64,000 nt of DNA from Chaetomium olivaceum. Its lineage: Eukaryota; Ascomycota; Sordariomycetes; Sordariales; Chaetomiaceae. This document shows, piece by piece, positions 1 through 10,744 of this stretch; positions within the stretch are counted from its first letter, which is position 1, and each line of letters begins with the position of its first letter. Location of the stretch: positions 992,001 through 1,056,000 of the forward strand of contig JAYWVB010000005.1 in assembly GCA_039881045.1 (NCBI GenBank), in the 5' to 3' direction. The position numbers and the translations under genes are program-made. The notes under the pieces were generated by a model that saw nothing but the letters and a program-made list of their open reading frames with translations, had not been told where the DNA came from and searched no databases.

Positions 1-3000
1 GAGCTGGCCCGTGATGCGCGCTCCCTTAGCATGCTCTGGAGCTCGTCGATGATGGCGTTCTCGGTAAGTACCAAGGTGCCTTTGGAGAGACCCTCCTCGT
101 CACGGAGAGCATGATTGAATATGTCGTTGGATAGGGCCTGGACATCCCGTGCGCTGGCCCAGTTGTCTTGCGCGGCGAGATCCCGGAATGTCTGAAGCAA
201 CCGTTGCCGATACGAAGCAGTGGGTATTTCCAAACAGGAAATGTCGAACTCCTTCTTGCGATTTATGAGAATAGTCTTTTCCTTTTGCAACAGTTGGAGC
301 ATTAATTCCATGCATTCTTCGGCCGTTAATGCTCGGAAGTTGATAACTGCCGGGAATCGAGACGTCAATCCCGTGTTGACGGACATCAGCCGGTTGATAT
401 CAGCCTCGTACCCCGCTAGGATGATGACAAGCTTCTTGAAGTATCGGTCCTTGGTAACGGAGTCCACAATCTCATCCATGGCTTCCTTGGCAAAGTGTCC
501 GTTTGCCAGGCGGTACGCCTCGTCGACGAACAGAACCTTTCCGAGAGCCTTGTCAAAAAGCTTGTGAACCTTCGGCCCGGTATGTCCAACGTACTGCCCG
601 ATCAGGTCGGTGGCAGAGCATTCGACGACGTCGTCAGTAGCGAGGAAGCCCATGTCGTAGAACACTTTGCCCATCTTCTTGGCTGTGGTAGTCTTGCCTG
701 TCCCAGGTGGACCACGGAAAAGGAAATTGAAGGGTATGTTTTTCTTGGGATCCATCTCCAAAGACTTCATGGTGCGGACAGTGTCTTGGTAGCCTTCAAG
801 CAGGGAGACAATTTGCTCCGAACCGACCGTGTCTTTGAACAGCTCCTGGACGTTTGTCTCGGCTCTAGATGCCCGATCAAAATGCTCGTCAAAGTCCAGT
901 GCTTCCAGAAGGGTGGCAGACTTTGCTTCCCCTTTCGAAAAACGGGATTGATGACGGGCCTTGGTGACATCGAGGAGGATGTCAATCTCTCCCGCATTAC
1001 CAAAGTTGGGTCGGTTCCTTGCTCGGTTCAGCATCTCCATAGCCACGGTCGCCGCTTGGTGGGTGACCTCATAACCCTGCTGCTTGATCTTGAGGTCAAA
1101 GATGTTGCGCATCTCCTCGTCGGTGAAATCCTCAAAGCTGAACCCGGAGGCGATAGGGAAACGCCGACTCAGCCCGGGGTTAACGTTTTGGAACATGTCC
1201 TCCATTTGGTCTTTGTACCCAAGCAATAAGACGCAACGGTCATCTCCCGGAACGCTTTGGACATCGGCTACGATGGTGTCGATGACGGCGGACTTGAACG
1301 AATCCGACGTTCCACCGTGTGAACTACCGCCACCGTAGAGACCGTATGCTTCGTCAATGACAAGAACTTTTCCGACCGTTGCGGCGAGGATGCCTTTTGT
1401 CTGCTTTTCTGAATGCCCTATGTAGGCGCCGACGAAGTCGGACGGGTTCTTGACGATAACTGCAACCATGTTAGTGCCGATGGAGGGTGAGGACCTTTGT
1501 GTAATTTTGCTTGCCTTCTCCCTTGGACAGCAGCCCAAGGGATACCAAAATAGCCCCATACAGCTTTGCGACCGTTGTCTTTCCAGTCCCGGGGTTCCCG
1601 AGGAAGACTTTGTTGAGCGAATACTGGATCGGAGGCTGCTCTTCCAGTTCCCGAATGTAGTTTTGCTGGATGCTGTCAACAAGGGACATAACTGCCTGTT
1701 TGACGGACCCAAGGCCAATCAAGCCCTGGAGCTTCTTCCAGGCTTCACATTTAGTAAGTGCTTTGCCCGGGTCCGGCCCAATCAAGTCCTCCTTGGTGAA
1801 GAAGAAGTCGTCTGGCTTGGCACCACTCTTGCGCTCTCTCCGTAAGCGGTTTGCTTGTCTGCGGGAGATTCTATCCAAGTTGTTCTCAACGGCTCGTGCA
1901 TTGCCAAACCCTTCTTTTCCGCGCGAATACCCAATCCGCCTTGAGACAATGCGACAGTACAACCCGGTTAATCCATCCTCGCAGTTCATGGAGTCATTGT
2001 ACTTCTTGTTGATCTTGAGCCCCAGGATCTTCAAGAGCTCCTCATCCGTGTAATCTGCAAATTTCATCTCCACAGGAAATCGGCTTGGAAGTCCCGGATT
2101 ATGAGCAAAGAAACTCTCCATCTGCTTGTTGTATCCGGCAAGGACGAAAACCACCTTACCCCTGAGGTTCTCCACTTCGGTTAGCAGATAATCAAGGACG
2201 GCGCCTCCGCCTTGGCTGTTGCCAGAGGTCAGTTGGTAGGCTTCGTCAATGAACAACACACCGCCGCCCTGGTTGAGAATGTCGTCCAGTAAGGTTTTGC
2301 AGCCCGAGACACCGAGATTTGCTAGACCCGCGCCGGTATTTTCCTTGAAGCAAGAACCAGGAATAACGCAGAGCTCTGTCAGGAACTGGGCGTACATGCG
2401 AGCGACAGTTGTTTTTCCTAGGGTGTGTTAGTATCAAGAGGACGCGGAACCGAATCGAAGACAACAAAGGAGTATCGGAGACACGGAGGCCTAAGAACAA
2501 GGCATAGCAAAGGCAAGCGCAGTGCAGCAATTCAGTGACGGTAGACTCACCAGTTCCGGGATTTCCGAGCATGGAGCAGCTAAACCTTTCCCCTTCCATT
2601 GAGATGCGTTGTCGCAACACAGTGTCGACTTTTGATTTGACGACGAGAAATTCCTGTTTGACCTCTTCCAACCCTATCATTTCCATCAGGTCATCGAGCG
2701 GCTTGCTCTGTGCCCCCTCGTACTTCTTTGCGAATTCCCACTCGGCCTGGGCACCACTCGACGAGTCAGTTTCCTTGGACGGCGCGGTTGGCTTTTCGTC
2801 TTTTGATCGCGCCGAGGCTGTTGCTTTGGCCTTCGCAGCTTGTTCTGCTGCCTCTGCCTTCAGCTTGTTCTGCTGACGGAGCCTCTGCTCTGTGTCTTTC
2901 AGAGCCTCAAGATCAGCTAGTTGCTGCTCGAGTGTCTGCTTGCGCAACTCCTCTTCGGCTTCATACTTGTTGGTTCGTCGCTGATGTTCGATTTTGTCCT

Positions 3001-6000
3001 GGATGTCCTGGAGCTTTTTAGCGTACTCGGCCTCGCGTTGTGCGCGCTCTTGTTCCAGCTGCAAATCTCGCTTGACCCTTCGCTCCATCTCCTTGTCTTC
3101 TTGTATACACATGTGGCAGTCATCTTTCTGCTTCTCGCAGCGAACCTTGATCTTGTGTTGCCTACCACACACCTTCGACACCAATTGGTTGCATTGGGTG
3201 CGGCTGTGGTCAACGACACGGTGACACCGGGATGTGCATTTGTGAACGCCGCATTTCAGGGGGGCATCGCTAGATCAAGTTAGCAAGCTTCCGTGCCACG
3301 CAGAAAAGTTGTGCGTACCATAGCTCAATACACCCTCCGTCGGGGCACGACTTGTCAAAGTCTATTGGGTCCTTGAGCAAGGCCGTCCTCTGTGGATGTT
3401 TGCCGCAATACACGGGGAGACCATCATAAAGATGGCCCTTGCTTTTCAGGAGGTCGAAAAAGGGATGCCAAGTAGCCTTCCCCTTCTTGCTATTCATGAA
3501 GGTGTCCATGTTGCCGATGAGTACGATGCCGTTCCGAGCACGGGTGATTAGAACATTCAAGCGCTCTGGGGCGGACATGAAACCGATGTCTCCGGATGCG
3601 TTGCTGCGGGTAAGTGACGCGATCACAATGTCGCTTTCCTCACCCTGATAATTATCTGATGGTGGATTATTAGTTTGTGGACCGCCTAAATTGGGATAAG
3701 AGAGACGGACCTATTGTGGATATGCGGAGAGGCTTCTTGTCATGGTTCGCGGCAGCTGCGCTGATCAACCCTGCTCGGATCAACTCGTTCTTGTCCATCT
3801 CGCTCAACGCAGGATCATGCTGGTTCTTAGACAAAAGATCCCGCAAGACGCGTAGCTGGCCCAGATAGGGTGTCAAGATGACGATCTTGTCCGAGGCGTA
3901 CCCCTGCTGGCCGAGGTACTTGACGCACCGAAGGACCATCTCTGCCTCGAACGTGTTCTTCTTGCTCTCCTTCATACCAGGATCACGGCGGTCGCGAACT
4001 TGCTTGTCTGTATCTTCCTGTTTGGTATGATTTAGGAAGATGACTCGGTCCTGCAGTCCGAGTATCTTTGGGCGACCGCTGGTCTTAGGTCCGTCCAGCA
4101 AGTTCGGATAGGTGAGCTCCCGGGCAAAAACGGAGATCTCGGGAACCATCCGGTGTTGTTTGTGTAAGGCTGCATGCCGTGCGCCTTGCAAAATAAGGCG
4201 CTCAAAGAGCGAGCGGTTCAGGTCAAAACCATCACCTCTCTCGACAGAGAGTGCGTAATTGTTGATCTTTGGGCGAAGTTGTTTGTGGTCTCCAATCAAT
4301 ACGAGTTGTTTGACTGTGCTTGCAAGAGCAGTTAAAACGTGACTCTCAAGGATCTCACCCGACTCCTCAATCAAGATGACATCCGGGTTTGCCGCCCGGA
4401 TCAGGCGGTCATATTTGGCTGCTCCTGTGGTGGTGCACCCGATGATCTTCTTTTGGAGGACGGCATTGGCGTCAGCCTCGCTAAATTGAAGGTTGATCTT
4501 CCTCTGCACGTCATTGAAATCCCGGGTAAGATCCTCGATGATCTGGAGATGTTCCTCAATCATTGACCGCAGCCACTTGTGATGATGCTCTGCCCGGACC
4601 GCGGGCGGCATGTTCCACACAGCCATTGCGGCGGGAGAAAGGTGCCTCGAAACCTTTCCTGGGCCCTGACCTTTGATCCACTGGTTGTAAAGAGAGTCCG
4701 GACGGATTCCTTTGCCTCCTTTGCCTGCCTGAACCCAGCCATTTCTCTGTGTGGGGACCCTGAGGGCGTCGAGAAAGACCTCCCCCCCGTCCTCGAATTC
4801 CAAATATTCCTCAATATCATTCCACTTGGGAGAGAAGGTTACAAACCTTTGAAACGCTGCCTTTAGCTTCTCCCCCAGGTTTGCCGCTTCCCGCTTGTGC
4901 AGATTGATGATATCCCATGCTTGTGGGGAGCGGCGGAATTGCCCTTTTTGTTCAGATAGGAGTAGGCGTGCGGTCTGGGGCGTGCATTTCGCCTTGGAGC
5001 CGATTCGAACTATTCCTTCGTTCGGAATTCCAGCTTTGAGGAGATCCTCTAAGAACTGATCAAGTGCGTGGTTGGTGTAGCTCAAGACCAGGATGCGAAG
5101 GCCGGCCTCGAACAAACAACGTGCAATTTGGGCGCCAATGAAGGATTTACCGGTCCCTGGTAACATCGAACATACAAAAGATCAGTGATGAAACATACTA
5201 TCATCCAAAACAGCAACACGTACCTGGGGGCCCTTGAATAAGACTCACAGGGCTGGTCAAGGCGAGGAGTAAGGCGTTGAGCTGAGAGTCGTCGACCTCA
5301 ACCTGAATGCTGCCCGTTGATTTCGACAGCAATGCCACGACGCCGTCAGGGCCCAGGGTTTTTGCAGCGGTCTGCAGTTTAGACACGAGCGGACAAAGCC
5401 CCTTCGGCGTTTCAAAACCGGAATGAGGAATGGCGGCAGGGTTGACCAGGAGGTCAAGAAGCGGCAGGTCCGTTATCCGTTGCAGTCCGAGCAAGACCGG
5501 CTCATAGGCGAAGACTGGCGTGTCGACCAAGATGAATTGCACCAACTCCCGTTTGGGAGTCGAGAGCGCAAGGAGGGCGCGTCTAAGGGCGTCATCGTCG
5601 GTGAACTGGAGGGAAACGATAGGAATTGACTGGGCCAGCCTGTCGATGTCACGGTCAACGAAGGCGAAACCCAAAATCTCCTGCTCGCGGCACAATACCC
5701 CAAACGCCTGGTGCCTGAGAAGACTCGCGTGATCCTTGAGATACTTCTTCCGGGCTCCATCATCTGGCATATTACTGATAAAGCCGAGACCGGAGAAACA
5801 CTTTAGGAGCAGCGTGCATCGCTTGTATCTCTGCCCCGTCTCATCTCCGATGTCAATGCCAGCGGGAACGAAACTACCCAACAGCAGGGCATTCCGTTTT
5901 CCCTTCTTCTTGCCCGTCGCCACTTGTATGTCTTCGCGCAGCTCTTTTCCGCCAGCGTCAGCATGACCTTCAAAGGTTGGGGATGACCGGGTTCAGCTTA

Positions 6001-6794
6001 CCGGCGATCATATCCTCCCGGAGAAGACGAAAGTGGTTATCCAGATGGGCCCGTGGGCGTTTGTCAACTTCGGTCTCCAGAATTTCCCGCGCTGTCTGGT
6101 AGTACGGCTGCTGTGTCGACAAAAACTCATCGGTTGTCGGATAGATGTGGATTTTGCTGATATCGGCAAAGTCATTGTCGTGTCGTCCACCAGGTCCACC
6201 GGGTTCCTCTTTATGGCCTGGAGAAGATCGAAGCTGAATCACCTTCTTGACTTTGTAGCCTATCTCACGAGTTGTGTGGTCTTGAGACGTGATGAAACGC
6301 TGGTCCTCAGATACACAGCGCACGAGATTCGAGGTATCCACCTGCGCTCCCGGGCGGAGCGATATAAGCTCGAGTGCTAGCCAGGCAAATGAATAAAGAT
6401 CTCCGTCCGGAAGCTTGCCAGATTCGAATAAAACGATCAAGGCGTTCAGGAGTGTTGGGGGGCTGGCAACGGCCAGAAGCACCTGCTCAAGGTGCTGCCC
6501 GTCAACAAGGGTCTTGACACCCGGGTCAGAGAGAAATCGCAGAAATGGCAGGGTGTGGGCCGAGATAAACGCCGCTGATAGGTCTGAGCGAACCGCCTCT
6601 CGCACGGCATCCAAGCCGGAAGGCTTGGAAACGAGAAGTTCGACACATCGACTCGGAGAGGGTTGGGTGGTGCGTAGGGCTTCCAGAAAGAGCTGTCCGT
6701 CATGAGTGCTCCGCACGAAGCGCTTTCCTTCGAGCGTCTCAAAAAACACGTGTCGAAGGCGAGCCGCTCGCCTTGATGAATCCGGTGATGCCAT
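1..6794 (-). CDS. ZNFX1-like SF1 helicase fused to three CbxX-type AAA+ ATPase modules (3' end outside window)
   Basis: Seven exons join in one frame: 6794-6002, 5943-5224, 5156-3711, 3655-3319, 3269-2551, 2417-1515 and 1459 to the window edge, over 2125 codons. The start is the ATG at 6794 (MASPDSS). The helicase Walker A GPPGTGKS (about residues 500-507) is split by an intron. A DExx-like motif IEESGE (about 762), GDHKQLRP (about 793), DNYQGEE (about 988) and LITRAR (about 1010) follow, the Upf1/ZNFX1 order. Next come a Cys/His-rich stretch (about 1085-1145), a charged coiled coil (about 1150-1250) and three AAA+ modules of the CbxX/CfqX (Spo0VK-like) type, with Walker A GNPGTGK or GPPGTGK near 1338, 1630 and 1887 and FIDEAY-type Walker B motifs. 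Family knowledge: ZNFX1-type helicases act on RNA; CbbX-type AAA+ proteins are remodelling ATPases. A role in RNA surveillance or silencing is inference only. The intron at 1514-1460 seems to use a GC donor. Confidence 0.9.
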
Positions 6795-6806
6795 ACTTGA
6801 CTTGAA

Positions 6807-6839
6807 GGAGGGGAGGGAGGGGAGGGAGGGGGGCTTGGG
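6807..6839 (+). repeat. G-rich tract with six G-runs next to a start codon
   Basis: The plus strand carries six runs of three or more G within 33 bases, only 12 bases upstream of the helicase start codon at 6794. On the mRNA-sense (minus) strand this is a C-rich leader. The arrangement meets the usual pattern for a G-quadruplex on the template strand; any effect on expression is inference. Confidence 0.6.
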
Positions 6840-8895
6840 TGGAGGAATCAAGGGTGGGATGGGCACAAGTTCAGGTTAAGGGGGGAAGATATTAAACTGG
6901 TTCCGCCACACAAGAGAAGCCTGGTGCTTGATGCAATGGAAGCCATGGTGGGCTCTCCATCCATTATCAAGGTTTCACTTGGTGTGACCGGAAAAGGAGC
7001 CTCGTTGGTCAAGATCCTGACTGCAAACGCTGCCAATTTTTAGCGAATCATAGCGTGGCTGTCGGCCTCAGCGCATCATGCGGGATGGATGCCGAAGATA
7101 TGTTGCCGAGTAACAACACAAGAAACTGGCCTTCCTTGACGTGATTCGGGTGGCCGCGGCCGCGTTGTTGGGCTGCGGCCCGAAAGAGGCCAGGCAGATA
7201 GACAGTATACCGGGGGAGGTGGTGCCAGCCGGGGTGATCATGCCTCAACACACTTTGGTTGCACTGCGACACAACCCACGACAACCAAGATCGCGTTACA
7301 CACCGTCACTTTAGCACAACTTGGAAGCGATATGGGCTACTCGAACCCGAGGCAAACACGATTCTTAACAGTTCTGCGGACATAAAAAGCTAAGCGATGA
7401 TTATCACAGCTGCGGTTGGGGCCGGGGTTACCCTTTACCCCTCCCTCCCAGACCAGAAAAGGGGCGGAGCCTGTGCAGCTGGCCCTCAGTATGCCCGGCG
7501 GGGCCCCGCCTTCACAACGCCAGGCCAAACGAACAGGGGCTTCAAGGCGGCAGTACATGAGACTGATTTCGTTTCGGATATTTGAACAGATCAGTCGCTC
7601 ATGTATCCAAGGTAGTAGAGTTCCAAAACAAAATGCATTTCAACGGAAGTGGGGGTGTGGAAATTATCTAGTTCAAGTCCATGTCAACACGAGGAACGAA
7701 ACACAAGGTCACAACATTGAACTGTATCTAGGCTGGCACCGGCTTGGAGGGCTCAATCAGTTGTTGACGTGTTGGTTAGTTAGCCCCCCCACATTAGACA
7801 AGTGTCCAACTGACAACTTCTTACCTAAGGACTGTTCCGAGGACTAGGCTGCATGTTTTGTCTTGTCATGTCGCTGGGTCTTTTCTGTGCTCGTTTGTAA
7901 ACGTTGTTCAACAATTGCCAGTTAGTCGAGTGCTTCTTTGGAGTGGTTCTTTGGTACCGGTACTCTTGCGCCTCTGGAAAGTTTTGCGATACAAGGAAAT
8001 GGGGGAGATCTCCATCCCATAAGCTTCACACGCTTCATCCTCATCCTTTGTTGTTGTTTGGCTGGTTTGGCCAACCCGTGATTTCTCAGAGTTGGCGGCA
8101 GGTTGAGAGAACAGCGGCTTTCATATGATTACGCGATTCGTGGGGGTTACAGAACCGGCTGCTGACGGTCGAGGGGTAGACGCCGTTGCAGGTGCTCATA
8201 CCCTCGTCTCGCTTCCCGGATCAAATTCTATGTACTTGAGATCGTCTGCAACTCGGGTAGCATCAATTGAAATGCAGCCCAAGTGTAACACCACCCTTCT
8301 CCTCTTTGCCCCACGATGTTGTGTAACCCGGAATCAACCACATCTAACGAATATCGTTGGCCACACACACAGCAATCGGCAGGCAATGACCAGCAGAGCC
8401 AGGTTCGCGCAGGCCTAGCAACATCAATTTGCCTACTACGCACTAAAACACCACCCAGAAGTCAAGAGTCATGGCAACAAGCGTATATACTTCTTTACCA
8501 TCCTGTCGCGCTGTCTACTGGTCTGACTTGCGCAGGCCTTCCTAGTTAATTTGGATGATATCAACACGCCCTCCTCGGAACTGTCGTTGTTACACGGGGT
8601 GGTTAGAAGCGCCCACAGCATAGTCTTCCCGAGTATGTGTATTCGGCGGTGATTTCGGTGATATTGATGTTTGGGTACTCTAGGCAACTATATATCTTCA
8701 CACCTGGACGCTTCGAAAAGGTAATCTTCATGAACGTTTTACAATTTTCTTTACTTGGCAGGTTTATAACAAACAGTAATCTAAGTCAACCGCAATCCGC
8801 AACCGTTGGATACCCAGTAAGTACCATACATACCTACCTAGGTATTCTCAGTTGACCGGAAGTTATTCGTCAAGCTTCGCACAATATTCATTATA

Positions 8896-8910
8896 TAATA
8901 TATAATAAGG
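8896..8910 (+). repeat. Target-site duplication, left copy (LINE 1)
   Basis: The 15-base string TAATATATAATAAGG here recurs exactly at 9487-9501, on the other side of the LINE fragment, as expected for target-primed reverse transcription. The AT-rich sequence makes chance similarity more likely than for the second LINE. Confidence 0.6.
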
Positions 8911-9486
8911 CATCAGCGAGAGACGCTATTCCGAGAGGAAACCCTAAGACGGCACGACGGTCTCACCAAGGCGAGGAATTCTCTGCTGGTCCAGATCCGA
9001 ACGGGGGCAATAGGCCTACGGGACTTTCTGTTTACACGAGGAGTCCCAGAGATCCTAACGCCCGCCTGCCAGTGCGGCGAAGGACGGGAGACTGCCGAGC
9101 ACCTGGTAGTGTGGTGTTTGGCCCCACCGCTGACTCGAAGATGGGAGAGAGCTGGAATTCGAACGCGACGGGACTTTTACTCTGCTCTGCACGGTATTGA
9201 TCCTACAACAGCACGGCTCACGAGGAGGGTCCTGGGATGGCTGATGGACTCAGGAAGGCTGCCGATGTACAGTTTGGCTAGGAGGCTCGAACTGGAAGCG
9301 GCGGCCTAACACGCCCCTCCTTCGGAGGCCAGGGGGCCTCCTCTCTTTGTATTCGCAGGCTCACACACGTGTACTTTCCTTGAAGATTGGTATGGGTTTT
9401 TCATCCGGCCTGTAAGGGCGCGGTTTTCCTGTACAGTAAATAGCTGAGGGTCCGGCACGCCTTAAGGCACAGCGGAGTATGAATAA
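8911..9486 (+). mobile_element. 5'-truncated Tad-like LINE, copy 1
   Basis: About 576 bases containing only the 3' end of a non-LTR retrotransposon: the last about 120 codons of the polymerase ORF (8944-9309), a 3' UTR and a tail of TAA triplets. The 3' UTR shares blocks with the copy at 45101-46110, such as a CATCCGGCCTGTA-type block and a GTCCGGCACGCC-type block near the tail. A 15-base duplication flanks it. Such 5' truncation is usual for LINEs and the copy cannot be autonomous. Confidence 0.8.
8944..9309 (+). pseudogene. C-terminal remnant of a LINE reverse transcriptase/RNase H polyprotein
   Basis: One open frame runs to the stop at 9307-9309 and begins abruptly inside a coding sequence, with no proper start. 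It carries the Cys/His knuckle CQCGEGRETAEHLVVWC, typical of the C-terminus of fungal Tad/I-clade ORF2 proteins, and then VLGWLMDSGRLPMYSLARR. The frame at 45101-45925 has the same blocks, including VLGWLMDSGRLLEYSLARR, so the two copies belong to one diverged family. No domain for independent function remains. Confidence 0.8.
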
Positions 9487-9501
9487 TAATATATAATAAG
9501 G
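9487..9501 (+). repeat. Target-site duplication, right copy (LINE 1)
   Basis: Exact repeat of 8896-8910, directly after the TAA-rich tail. The boundary between tail and duplication is blurred because both are AT-rich. Confidence 0.6.
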
Positions 9502-9729
9502 AATGGTCATAAACGCCACCATGCCAACTAGTATCAAACCCCCGATGCTAGGCTTTGCTAACTAAAGGCAGTTACTATACGCACTTCTATGAGGTACATG
9601 GAGAAAGTTATGGGCGCGATTGGCAGCAGCATCAAAGAACGTAGTATTTCTTATCCCAGTGTTGTCACTCCAGATGCAGCACACTGACTACCTAGATACC
9701 TACCTCTGTCTGTTTCCCCCTCGCGACTA

Positions 9730-10744
9730 TCAATCCTCATACTCAAACCTCCGACCAACCAAGTCCTCACTCAATTTCCAGCACTTTTCAACATGCTCCG
9801 CCCCATATGCGTGCTCTGTCACGGGTTGCATCACCAGACCATTCTGTAAATAACAAGCCGCTCCCCCGCGCTTCGGCAACCGCAAGCTCCGGATCCAACG
9901 CAGCAATCAGGGGCGTAGCGCCAATCTGCTCATAGGTCTTGAACCTCGGCTCATCACCAACCGTAAAAGCAAACTCATTCCCCGTGTTACGCTTCGTAAT
10001 AGGCGCGACATCCGCATAATCCTCCATGACCAAGTGCGCGCCGAGCTTAGTATCAAGGTTAGCGCCGGGGTGGCAGGCCAGCGCCAGCACGCCACGGCTC
10101 CCAAGCCGTTCAGTTAAGCCGTACGCAAACAGGATCTGGGCCGTCTTAGCCTGGCCGTAGCCTGACCACGGGTCGTAGGCGGCGCCGGTCGAGAAGGCAG
10201 GGTCGGCGTAGCGGACGGGTGAGATCTGGTAGCCGGCGCTGGTGAGGTTGACCACGCGCGCTCCCAGGTCTGGGTTGTCTGTGGCGGCGGCCAAGAGGGC
10301 AGGCGTGAGTAGGTTGGTGAGGAGGAAGTGGCCGATGTGGTTGACGGAGAACTGGAGCTCGATGCCTTGCTTGTCGACCGTGTACTCCTTCAGGGCCATG
10401 TTGCCGGCGCTGTTGATGAGGACGTCGATCTTGGAGCGGGTGGCGTCCAATATCTGTTGGGCGGCACGCCGTACCGCGACATGGTCGGACAAGTCGACCT
10501 CGACGAATGCCGTCCTGATGGAGGGGTCGATCTCACGGACGACGGCCAGAACTGGGTTGGCGTTGGCAGCGGTGCGGGAGGCGATGAGGATCTGCGCAGG
10601 GGATGCTTTGGCGAGGGTGGTGGCGATGGAGCTCCCGATGCTGGGCTGGCCGGCGCCGGTGATGACGAAGGTCCGCCCCTTGACTTGTGGAGCGAAGGCG
10701 GCAACCACCTGCTCACTGGTAACTGTGCTGTCGAAGACAGTCAT
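9730..10744 (-). CDS. Short-chain dehydrogenase/reductase with apparent C-terminal frameshift
   Basis: Single-exon NAD(P)-dependent SDR of the WWOX/retinol-dehydrogenase-like group. The chosen start is the ATG at 10744 (MTVFDS). A Rossmann TGAGQPSIG motif lies near residue 28, INSAGN replaces the usual NNAG, and the catalytic YxxxK is YGQAK near residue 200. The uninterrupted frame stops at 9788 after a foreign-looking tail. In the next frame the sequence continues with YLQNGLVMQPVTEH and EHVEKCWKLSEDLVG, the normal C-terminus of this group, to a stop at 9730-9732. The switch lies at or near a run of five C (plus strand) at 9863-9867, consistent with one extra base. This is either a sequencing error or a real mutation that removes about 40 C-terminal residues. 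It lies 2 kb from the cluster regulator; cluster membership is uncertain. Confidence 0.85.

Larger units (their letters stand above)
6795..8910. other. Intergenic region, no gene seen
   Basis: About 2.1 kb between the helicase-AAA gene start and the first LINE fragment. Open frames here are short, lack recognisable motifs and cannot be joined by convincing introns. The part next to 6794 should hold the promoter of the minus-strand helicase gene; the AT-rich part at 8880-8910 is the target site of the LINE. Confidence 0.6.
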
